Notes under the pieces: model-generated
Told to the model about the DNA's origin: nothing
The model's database searches: none
What the model saw: the letters and a program-made list of their open reading frames with translations, nothing else
In this document: piece after piece, positions 1 to 4,678 of the stretch
How the letters are laid out: each line of letters starts with the position of its first letter
Position numbering within the stretch: position 1 is the first letter of the stretch
Position numbers and translations under genes: made by a program
Source of the DNA: Candidatus Poribacteria bacterium
GTDB lineage: Bacteria > Poribacteria > WGA-4E > WGA-3G
Assembly (NCBI GenBank): GCA_028818995.1
Contig: JAPPMR010000108.1
Location: forward strand, 1 to 7,132
Reading direction: 5' to 3'
DNA: 7,132 nt

Positions 1-129
1 GCAGTTGTCTCTGCACAGTGGGTTATGATTTCGGTCTTATTTTCTGCAGCAATTGGTATATCTTTCGGGTTATATCCTGCGATAAAAGCGTCAATGTTAT
101 CGCCTATAGAGGCACTTCGCAAAGATTAA
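1..129 (+). CDS. MacB/FtsX-type ABC transporter permease, C-terminal end (partial)
   Basis: The window opens inside this gene; reading from base 1 gives 42 codons and a TAA stop. The fragment holds the last transmembrane helix of an FtsX domain (about residues 6-27 of the fragment) and the tail GLYPAIKASMLSPIEALRKD, the usual C-terminal signature of MacB-family permeases. By hand alignment it matches the last 42 residues of the permease at 368-1669 in 34 positions and that at 4679-5980 in 32, so it is a third close paralogue and not a chance ORF. It is expected to be an inner-membrane permease without its own ATPase domain, but the rest of the gene lies outside the window and this cannot be checked. 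Family assignment is secure; substrate unknown. Confidence 0.9.
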   Translation, partial: AVVSAQWVMISVLFSAAIGISFGLYPAIKASMLSPIEALRKD

Positions 130-367
130 AGGTTTTAGTTTAAACTGATTTTAAAATTTGTATTCTACTTCTCACTTATCCCAAGAAACAATAAACCTAT
201 TTCCCTAATGACGTCTAATTGAAACCAAGATTAAATTGCAACAGATAAATTGTGATTGTAAATTCAAAAATACGATACATTGTTGATCGGTAAGCTTAGA
301 AAGCGCGTCTATCTACTTATTATCTATGATTCTGCCCAAATAAACCTAAAATCTCTGGAGAGAAAAA
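130..367. other. AT-rich intergenic region between two permease genes
   Basis: No ORF or RNA gene is visible here. A 10-bp palindrome (AGTTTAAACT, 137-146) lies 8 bp after the upstream stop, but it has no GC-rich stem and no clean T-run, so it is not a convincing terminator. Bases 189-223 carry one copy of the imperfect repeat described separately. A weak sigma70-like pair (TTGCAA at 236-241, 17 bp, TAAATT at 259-264; 4 of 6 matches each) could serve the permease at 368, but such matches are common in AT-rich DNA. The 238-bp gap makes an independent promoter for the downstream gene plausible. Confidence 0.5.
189..223 (+). repeat. Imperfect intergenic repeat, copy A
   Basis: This 35-nt segment aligns with 3410-3446. 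The first 17 nt, CAATAAACCTATTTCCC, differ at one base from copy B. After a short unmatched stretch (5 nt here, 7 nt in copy B) both continue with ACGTC, followed by an 8-nt block ending TGAA that matches at 6 of 8 positions. The copies have the same orientation and both lie in non-coding DNA. Function is unknown: a dispersed intergenic repeat, a shared leader or regulatory element, or a duplication remnant would all fit. Confidence 0.6.
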
Positions 368-1669
368 ATGCGTATAATAGAAGCGATTATTGTAGGGATT
401 GCTGCTATTCGCTCAAATAAAATGCGCTCGTTACTAACGATGCTTGGGATTATCATTGGTGTCGCATCGGTGCTTGCGATGATCTCAATCGGTGATGGTG
501 CAAAGGAGATCGTCTTGCGCGATGCTCAAAAACTTGGTGGGGCAAATCAATTTACTATCTATCGCACGTGGTATAAACGGGTAGGAACACAATGGGTAAG
601 AATACGTAGCAATGAGTATATGAAGTACGGAGATGTGTTGGCAATTGAGGCGGAATGTCCATCTGTGAAGGCAGTAACTCCAAGAATTCCTGAATGGAGG
701 GGTGCGTTAATTGAAGCTGCAAGAGGTGTGCAAACTCGCGCCGGATATAATGGCGTAGATGCTACCTATAAAACTGCAATGGATTGGGATATTCAAGAGG
801 GACGGTTTATTACAGACGAAGATGTGGAAAATGCATCGTCCGTTTGTGTTCTCGGAGATGAGGTGGCGGCATCTCTGTTCGGGGACAAATCACCCCTGGG
901 ACAAGAAATTAAGATTGCCAGAGGCAGTGGACGGTATGACCGATGGGGCCGAAGGGATAAGAAGCGATTTACGGAACGTTTCACGGTTGTGGGAACGATG
1001 ATGCCGAGGGGAAGAAGTCTCCGATTTGGTTGGAGTTATGATAATCTTGTGTTTATGCCGCTAACAACTACCCAAGAACGTTTCACGGGTGATGATAAAA
1101 TTCAGGATATTGTTGTCTATGCACATACTGTTGAAGATGTCCCGAAAGCAATTGAAGAAGTAAAGGCAGTCATACGCAAGCGGCACAAAAATCAAGATGA
1201 TTTCATTAGAATATTTGATATGCGAGAAGGTATGGCACAGTTGGAGAAAATTAGTAGGGTGATAAAAATTGCGTTAGGGAGTATTGCTGGTTTTTCGTTG
1301 CTTGTTGGTGGTATCGGGATAATGAATATGATGCTGGTTGCCGTCACTGAACGCACTCGCGAGATAGGACTTCGAAAGGCTCTTGGTGCGACACGTTTTG
1401 ATATCCTTATTCAATTCTTGATGGAGGCTGTTTTCATGTGTGGTATCGGAGGATTGATAGGGATAGGTTTAGGTGTCTTCGCTGGGCAAGGTATGGCACT
1501 TCTCGCTGTTAAAATCGCAAAAATTGTGCCCGAATGGCCTTCAGTTGTTTCAACGCAGTGGGTGTTGATTTCTATATCCTTCTCAGCGTTGATTGGTATC
1601 TCATTTGGGTTGTATCCAGCGATAAAAGCGTCCTCACTTTCGCCTATTGAGGCACTGCGGACAGATTAA
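368..1669 (+). CDS. MacB/FtsX-type ABC transporter permease, 433 aa
   Basis: Integral inner-membrane permease of the MacB/LolC/YknZ class, which couples ATP hydrolysis by a partner ATPase to conformational change in an extracytoplasmic domain, typically exporting or extracting peptides, lipoproteins or small molecules. Visible layout: TM1 at about residues 22-42 (LGIIIGVASVLAMISIG), a MacB_PCD domain at about 43-295 (GYNGV near 127-131, QEGRF near 143-147, VVGTM near 207-211), then FtsX helices at about 300-326, 347-373 and 394-417. The cytoplasmic coupling motif ERTREIGLRKALGA lies at 328-341, and the protein ends with SPIEALRTD. There is no Walker A or ABC signature, so the ATPase must come from elsewhere. 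The ATG is set by GGAGAG at 357-362. A Gly/Arg/aromatic-rich loop occupies about 185-200. The stop is 5 bp from the end of the opposing DUF5131 gene. It is about 74% identical to the permease at 4679 (320/433 by hand). Substrate unknown, so no symbol is given. Confidence 0.93.
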   Translation: MRIIEAIIVGIAAIRSNKMRSLLTMLGIIIGVASVLAMISIGDGAKEIVLRDAQKLGGANQFTIYRTWYKRVGTQWVRIRSNEYMKYGDVLAIEAECPSVKAVTPRIPEWRGALIEAARGVQTRAGYNGVDATYKTAMDWDIQEGRFITDEDVENASSVCVLGDEVAASLFGDKSPLGQEIKIARGSGRYDRWGRRDKKRFTERFTVVGTMMPRGRSLRFGWSYDNLVFMPLTTTQERFTGDDKIQDIVVYAHTVEDVPKAIEEVKAVIRKRHKNQDDFIRIFDMREGMAQLEKISRVIKIALGSIAGFSLLVGGIGIMNMMLVAVTERTREIGLRKALGATRFDILIQFLMEAVFMCGIGGLIGIGLGVFAGQGMALLAVKIAKIVPEWPSVVSTQWVLISISFSALIGISFGLYPAIKASSLSPIEALRTD

Positions 1670-1674
1670 ATTCC

Positions 1675-2415
1675 CTATCCTGGCATTTCGTCATAGGTCT
1701 TTCCATCTAACTCTCTTCCCGTTTTTGATTTGCGTGTGCCGCCCCACTGCTTAAAGAAAAATTTTACATCCTCTCTTTCACACTGATCTCGGATGTCAAT
1801 AACCCAGTCCTTTTTCATTTCACGGGCACCAGGACCAGATTCTCCACCCACTATAACCCAGTCTATTCCGCTCAACTCTAATTCTGGGAGCGGACCGATA
1901 AGCGGTTCAAGCGAAAGAAATTTAATGTGCGCACCTGTTTGGCGTAGATCGTCAATCCTATCCATCACACAGTCATCTTCTACACTAACTCCCATCCAGA
2001 CGTTTGAAGGCCACGGCAACTTCGGACTGTATTCCAACAACCGAGATGCACGCTTTGTTAAAACTTGAAATTGGTGCCAATTTGCTTTTTCCATGACAGA
2101 AAAAACTTCTTGAATATAATCCAATTCGATTTTTTCATGAAACAGATCACTCATGGAATTAACGAAAATACGGCGAGGCTTTTTCCATTTTAATGGTTCA
2201 TAAAGTAAAGAGCGAACGGGGCGAACCTCTCGCGTCCACTGTGGACCAGTTTTCGTGTTTTTTGCTAATCCTTCGTAAGCCATGCCTTTACCAGAAAACC
2301 GTGCTGCAATGCGTTCGGCATAACAGAATCGGCATCCTTCAGATACGCGAGTGCAGCCGCGAACAGGATTCCATGTAGATTCAGTCCACTCAATACTTGA
2401 AGATAAGGTAGCCAT
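1675..2415 (-). CDS. Gp37/Gp68 (DUF5131) family three-Cys-motif protein, 246 aa
   Basis: Member of the Gp37/Gp68 family (PF07505/DUF5131), first noted in phage proteomes and common in bacterial accessory regions. Recognisable landmarks: ESTWNPVRGC near the N-terminus; the three-cysteine motif C21-x6-C28-x2-C31 (CTRVSEGCRFC), reminiscent of radical-SAM cluster loops though not the canonical Cx3Cx2C; FLSLEPLIGPL; IDWVIVGGESGPGAR; and the C-terminal FFFKQWGG (residues 219-226) followed by GRELDG. The length is normal for the family and it appears intact. The gene starts 4 bp after the tcmP stop, with its ribosome site (GGAG, - strand, 2423-2426) inside the end of tcmP, so the two are co-transcribed and probably translationally coupled. 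The biochemical role is not established as far as I know; an iron-sulfur or metal-binding enzyme is a reasonable inference from the cysteines. Confidence 0.92.
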   Translation of the reverse strand: MATLSSSIEWTESTWNPVRGCTRVSEGCRFCYAERIAARFSGKGMAYEGLAKNTKTGPQWTREVRPVRSLLYEPLKWKKPRRIFVNSMSDLFHEKIELDYIQEVFSVMEKANWHQFQVLTKRASRLLEYSPKLPWPSNVWMGVSVEDDCVMDRIDDLRQTGAHIKFLSLEPLIGPLPELELSGIDWVIVGGESGPGAREMKKDWVIDIRDQCEREDVKFFFKQWGGTRKSKTGRELDGKTYDEMPG

Positions 2416-2419
2416 TATA

Positions 2420-3301
2420 TTACTCCATGAATGGAAGCGTTAGTTGCGATGGGGTCCGCATTTTCTCTAAAATGTCCTCTGCAATTTTTAGTGCTATTGA
2501 AGCATTGGGATTTCCTGCTGCAAAGCATAGTAAATACATCAGAGAATTTTTCGAATTGCGAAGATGAAAAGGATTCTGAGCAACGAACTCAAAGATACTT
2601 GCTAAACGCTTTAGATAATACTGTTCAATTATTGAAAAGATATTGTCTTTTTTCACAAACCCAACGTTTTCACTGAATAGAGATAATTGTGGAGACAATT
2701 GGTAAAACTCCTCAAACCAGTCAGTTCTACCGAATAATTGGTCAAGTTTCTTTCTATGAGGTTTTAGAATGTTCCCATCATTTTTCAACAACCTGTTAAC
2801 ACCCATACCTATCGGAAAAAGAAGCCATAAGTCAATTGCTTGAGTACGTGCAATTAGTTCAATAGTTGTCCAGTCAACTTCCATTCCGTAAGGATCTAAA
2901 AAGACAAGTGCTCGGTTTTCCTTCCAGTTAGTTTCTTGACATCTATTTCTTACAGATTCATTGGCTTCTTTGTTGATACACTTAATGTTACGGTCTGGAA
3001 ACTCATCTTTCAGTTTCTTTAGTTCTGCAAAACTACGTTTATCTGCTTCAATAAAAACGTAATTTGGAAACGGACGTTTTACTTCCAAAGCACGTCGCGC
3101 AGATCCCGCCAAAAAACTTTGTATTGCAGGATCATCATGATTTTTAAGTTCACGATACCCCATACCAGCGAAAGCATCTATGTACGTATATTTATATTTG
3201 CGAAGACGCATAATTTTTGTGTATGCATCCAGGTACTTGCTAACACATTCCAACTTTTGCTCTGTCCAGTCTCCACCAAACGTTTGGCCAATATTATTCA
3301 T
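2420..3301 (-). CDS. tcmP: Three-Cys-motif partner protein TcmP, 293 aa
   Basis: Recognised as TcmP (TIGR04474 type), named for occurring beside three-Cys-motif Gp37/Gp68 proteins, as here. The N-terminal half is Rossmann/SAM-methyltransferase-like: FGGDWTEQKLECVSKYL (8-24) leads into YIDAFAGMG (40-48, motif I-like SAM loop), FIEAD (83-87, acidic motif II-like residue) and FLDPYG (134-139, in the place of a DPPY-type catalytic motif IV). The C-terminal part has the family-like NSLMYLLCFAAGNP (252-265). Substrate (nucleic acid, protein or cofactor) is unknown; methyltransferase activity is inferred from motifs only. The start chosen is the ATG at 3301, preceded by GGGAG with 5-nt spacing; an in-frame TTG at 3313 would add 4 residues but places the ribosome site inside the gene. 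It is first in a two-gene operon behind a good sigma70-like promoter. The gene looks more AT-rich than the permease genes, consistent with transfer. Confidence 0.92.
   Translation of the reverse strand: MNNIGQTFGGDWTEQKLECVSKYLDAYTKIMRLRKYKYTYIDAFAGMGYRELKNHDDPAIQSFLAGSARRALEVKRPFPNYVFIEADKRSFAELKKLKDEFPDRNIKCINKEANESVRNRCQETNWKENRALVFLDPYGMEVDWTTIELIARTQAIDLWLLFPIGMGVNRLLKNDGNILKPHRKKLDQLFGRTDWFEEFYQLSPQLSLFSENVGFVKKDNIFSIIEQYYLKRLASIFEFVAQNPFHLRNSKNSLMYLLCFAAGNPNASIALKIAEDILEKMRTPSQLTLPFME
2423..2426 (-). promoter_or_regulatory. Ribosome binding site of the DUF5131 gene inside the tcmP end
   Basis: On the - strand GGAG lies 7 nt before the ATG at 2415 and overlaps the last sense codons of tcmP. 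Ribosomes finishing tcmP would reach this site directly, suggesting coupled production of the two partners. Confidence 0.75.
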
Positions 3302-3306
3302 TTCCT

Positions 3307-3311
3307 CTCCC
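3307..3311 (-). promoter_or_regulatory. Ribosome binding site of tcmP (decides the start)
   Basis: GGGAG on the - strand is 5 nt upstream of the ATG at 3301. This favours that ATG over the in-frame TTG at 3313, which overlaps this site. Confidence 0.75.
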
Positions 3312-3343
3312 AATTTAAGTTAATTAAATTATCACTGTATAAC

Positions 3344-3373
3344 ATTGTATCAATTTTACTCATATTTTGTCAA
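3344..3373 (-). promoter_or_regulatory. Sigma70-like promoter of the tcmP-DUF5131 operon
   Basis: Reading the - strand, TTGACA (perfect -35, 3368-3373) is followed after 18 bp by TACAAT (5 of 6 to the -10 consensus, 3344-3349). Transcription would start near 3337, leaving a leader of about 36 nt before the tcmP ATG. This is the best promoter match in the window. The pentamer TGTAT occurs twice on the + strand at 3336-3340 and 3346-3350, 10 bp apart, over the -10 and start site. It could be an operator half-site pair but is too short to claim. Confidence 0.65.
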
Positions 3374-3409
3374 ATTAGTTTTTTGGATAATCCACTTACA
3401 ATTATTTTG

Positions 3410-3446
3410 CAATAAACCCATTTCCCAATTTTAACGTCAAACTGAA
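3410..3446 (+). repeat. Imperfect intergenic repeat, copy B
   Basis: Partner of the copy at 189-223: CAATAAACCCATTTCCC (16 of 17 identical), then 7 unmatched nt, ACGTC, and an 8-nt block ending TGAA. It lies between the tcmP promoter and the GTG of the coiled-coil ORF, ending 12 bp before that GTG. It may mark a junction of the accessory block or act as a leader for the + strand small genes. Confidence 0.6.
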
Positions 3447-3458
3447 TTAAACTCGGAT

Positions 3459-3689
3459 GTGCAAATAGAGACGGACGAGACTATTGAAACTGGACAATCT
3501 GTTACAGGTGTAGATGCACAAACAGCGATCACCGTGCTAAAGGAACATCTGACTGAAACAAAGACGGAACTCAAAGATGCGAAAGCGCGTGAGACGGAAC
3601 TTTTGTCTCTATTAAAGACAGAACAAGAGAAAACCAAATTACTTATGTTATCAGGGTCTGTCAAGAGACCGCCAAAATTCTCATTTTGA
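3459..3689 (+). pseudogene. Coiled-coil ORF, likely 5'-truncated remnant (76 aa)
   Basis: The frame opens after a TAA at 3432 and the only candidate start in it is the GTG at 3459, which has no Shine-Dalgarno sequence upstream. The first ~25 residues are polar. Residues ~20-65 form a heptad-like, charged helix (ITVLKEHLTETKTELKDAKA, then RETELLSLLKTEQEKTKLLM), ending with a short basic tail, RPPKFSF. This resembles the C-terminal coiled coil of larger HTH/DNA-binding proteins (KfrA- or DUF536-like ends), so I suspect a tail fragment whose N-terminal domain has been lost; that is inference from general shape. If it is translated, it would be the first gene of a + strand cluster, 20 bp before the anchored protein at 3710. 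A genuine short coiled-coil protein using the GTG remains possible. Confidence 0.45.
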
Positions 3690-3698
3690 AACTATTTT

Positions 3699-3704
3699 AG
3701 GTGG
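3699..3704 (+). promoter_or_regulatory. Ribosome binding site deciding the start at 3710
   Basis: AGGTGG lies 5 nt before the ATG at 3710. An in-frame GTG at 3701 falls inside this site and is therefore unlikely to be the start. Confidence 0.75.
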
Positions 3705-3709
3705 AAAAG

Positions 3710-4081
3710 ATGAAAACAAAACTTGCTTACATGGTACTTGGCGCGGTCATCGCGTCTATTGGATATTTTGTCGGTTGTCAACAATCTCATTTTGCCCAGG
3801 TTGATGCAGGCAAAATAGAATGTGATGAATTACATGTCAAAAAACATATCACCATTGCCAGTGAAACAGAGGCAGATGGGCAACCGAATATCGTTCTATC
3901 TGTGGATGAAGAAACAGGTGCGTCTATTTCAGTAAAAGCAGGCGACTTACTATTTGCTGGTAAATCTGTCTGGATAAGAGCTGACGACGGTATAGGGGGA
4001 GTTTTTATACAGGTTTCGGATGGCAGTGATCTGTACATGTTTCCAAAGCCGCAGCCGCTTTACCAAAGGAGAAAACAGTGA
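3710..4081 (+). CDS. Membrane-anchored small protein of unknown function, 123 aa
   Basis: No known function. The N-terminus (MKTKLAYMVLGAVIASIGYF, then VGC) is a short basic start plus a hydrophobic helix of about 16 residues: an uncleaved anchor, a signal peptide, or a lipoprotein signal with a weak lipobox at C23 (FVGC, non-canonical at -3). The remainder (about 30-108) looks exported and beta-rich, with alternating short strands such as HITIA, NIVLSVD, ASISVKAGDLLF, SVWIRADD and GVFIQVSDGSD. These read like repeated units of one strand pattern. From memory, proteins with this N-terminus and an ECDEL..KKHITIASE-type segment recur in Candidatus Poribacteria genomes; unverified. The start is the ATG at 3710, supported by AGGTGG at 3699-3704. 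The stop overlaps the next gene's GTG by 4 nt, so the two are translationally coupled. Confidence 0.8.
   Translation: MKTKLAYMVLGAVIASIGYFVGCQQSHFAQVDAGKIECDELHVKKHITIASETEADGQPNIVLSVDEETGASISVKAGDLLFAGKSVWIRADDGIGGVFIQVSDGSDLYMFPKPQPLYQRRKQ
4065..4071 (+). promoter_or_regulatory. Ribosome binding site of the overlapping GTG-start gene
   Basis: AAAGGAG lies 6 nt before the GTG at 4078, within the end of the preceding gene. It supports the unusual GTG start and the GTGA overlap. Confidence 0.75.
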
Positions 4082-4350
4082 CCAGTGAAGAATATTATCA
4101 GAAAGTACAAGAATTCCATCAGCGAGTAGAACAGAATCTATCAATTCTTGTAGAAACAGGGAATTCAGAATATTTAGAAAATGTTGTTAATATGTCAAAT
4201 AATGATTATATGGCGGAAATTATTCGTGAAATAGGTGAATTAGAATCAGTTATCCGAGGCGGCCCAGCCTATGTAGAAAGTTTGACCTCACTTGCAGGCA
4301 TTATCGCCGAATGGTCAATTATTCTTAGCACTACCGGAATATCAGAGTGA
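4078..4350 (+). CDS. Small acidic helical protein of unknown function, 90 aa
   Basis: I do not recognise this family. The protein is acidic and predicted largely helical: residues 1-25 (SEEYYQKVQEFHQRVEQNL) look amphipathic, 43-60 (DYMAEIIREIGELESVIR) form a second charged helix, and 64-86 (AYVESLTSLAGIIAEWSIIL) a more hydrophobic third. There is no signal peptide and no cysteine, so it is probably a soluble cytoplasmic helical bundle, possibly oligomeric. The GTG start is well supported by AAAGGAG 6 nt upstream, and it overlaps the stop of the anchored protein in the sequence GTGA. This tight coupling suggests stoichiometric production with the anchored protein and perhaps a shared role, though one is probably exported and the other not. 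Confidence 0.7.
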   Translation: MTSEEYYQKVQEFHQRVEQNLSILVETGNSEYLENVVNMSNNDYMAEIIREIGELESVIRGGPAYVESLTSLAGIIAEWSIILSTTGISE

Positions 4351-4373
4351 ATTGTGAAAATAGAGGATTTGAT

Positions 4374-4463
4374 ATGAAAACCGAAAAACGCGAGACATAT
4401 CAAAAGCGAGATTACCGGAACTTACTCATCACAAGTTATCTGATTCTGTCTACCTTGTTTTGA
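4374..4463 (+). CDS. Possible 29-aa small protein
   Basis: The ATG at 4374 follows AGAGG (4362-4366) by 7 nt and opens a 29-codon frame ending in TGA. The product has a strongly charged N-terminus (MKTEKRETYQKRDYR) and a hydrophobic C-terminal half (LLITSYLILSTLF), the shape of a small membrane-associated peptide. It lies 23 bp after the 90-aa gene and could be the last member of that operon. An ORF this short can occur by chance, and it could equally be the 5' stub of a decayed gene. Confidence 0.35.
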   Translation: MKTEKRETYQKRDYRNLLITSYLILSTLF

Positions 4464-4678
4464 ATACGTGCGATCCAATTCGGATGAGATATGTGGGTGT
4501 GGTGTGTCAAATTCCATATAACATAATTGTATTCCAAACAACATCAGGAAACTCTTGGCAAATTAAGGAAGGAGTTTATACCACCGTCTTTTTTATCAAT
4601 TGTCCGAACCTTATCTGCTTTTTTCTGTCTAAATAACCAAGTATAGAAGTAAGTATTTCATGGCATTGGAGACAAGAA
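4464..4678. other. Intergenic region before the second complete permease
   Basis: I see no convincing gene on either strand and no GC-rich hairpin followed by a T-run. A ribosome-site-like AAGGAAGGAG at 4565-4574 is not followed by a start codon within normal spacing. A weak promoter-like pair is listed separately. If the 29-aa ORF is not real, the gene-free stretch extends from 4351 to 4678. Confidence 0.5.
4555..4582 (+). promoter_or_regulatory. Weak sigma70-like promoter candidate for the permease pair
   Basis: TTGGCA (5 of 6 to -35) is followed after 16 bp by TATACC (4 of 6 to -10), about 97 bp before the permease ATG at 4679. Spacing is one base short of optimum and the -10 is poor. It is offered only because the preceding genes appear functionally unrelated and the permease pair probably needs its own promoter. 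Confidence 0.25.

Noticed and set aside
137..146. Palindrome AGTTTAAACT just after the first permease stop, considered as a terminator
   Set aside because: It is AT-only apart from two G/C pairs, has no loop and no following T-run; such palindromes are expected by chance in AT-rich DNA.
793..984. Antisense open frames inside the permease genes (also 5186-5410, 5503-5742, 6184-6471, 6515-6715, 6610-6834, 6850-7122)
   Set aside because: They lie opposite clearly homologous permease coding sequence, show no ribosome sites or family features, and have low-complexity Ser/Arg/Pro-rich translations typical of shadow frames.
759..1001. Same-strand alternative-frame ORFs inside permease genes (759-1001 and 5235-5417)
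   Set aside because: Both are fully contained in strongly supported coding frames and have no recognisable protein character.
1793..2676. + strand ORFs opposite the DUF5131 and tcmP genes (1793-2068, 2193-2378, 2431-2676)
   Set aside because: The - strand proteins are recognised families over their full length; these are antisense shadows.
3385..3393. Inverted repeat GGATAATCC in the tcmP upstream region
   Set aside because: With 4-bp arms it is too short to support an operator without other copies; it lies upstream of the -35 and may be chance.
1671..3426. TTCCC at 1671-1675 and 3422-3426, considered as target-site duplication flanking the tcmP cassette
   Set aside because: A 5-bp match is not significant, there are no terminal inverted repeats, and no transposase or integrase is present.
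4565..4574. Purine-rich AAGGAAGGAG resembling a strong ribosome site
   Set aside because: No ATG, GTG or TTG follows at suitable spacing with an open frame; the frame after it is short and closed.
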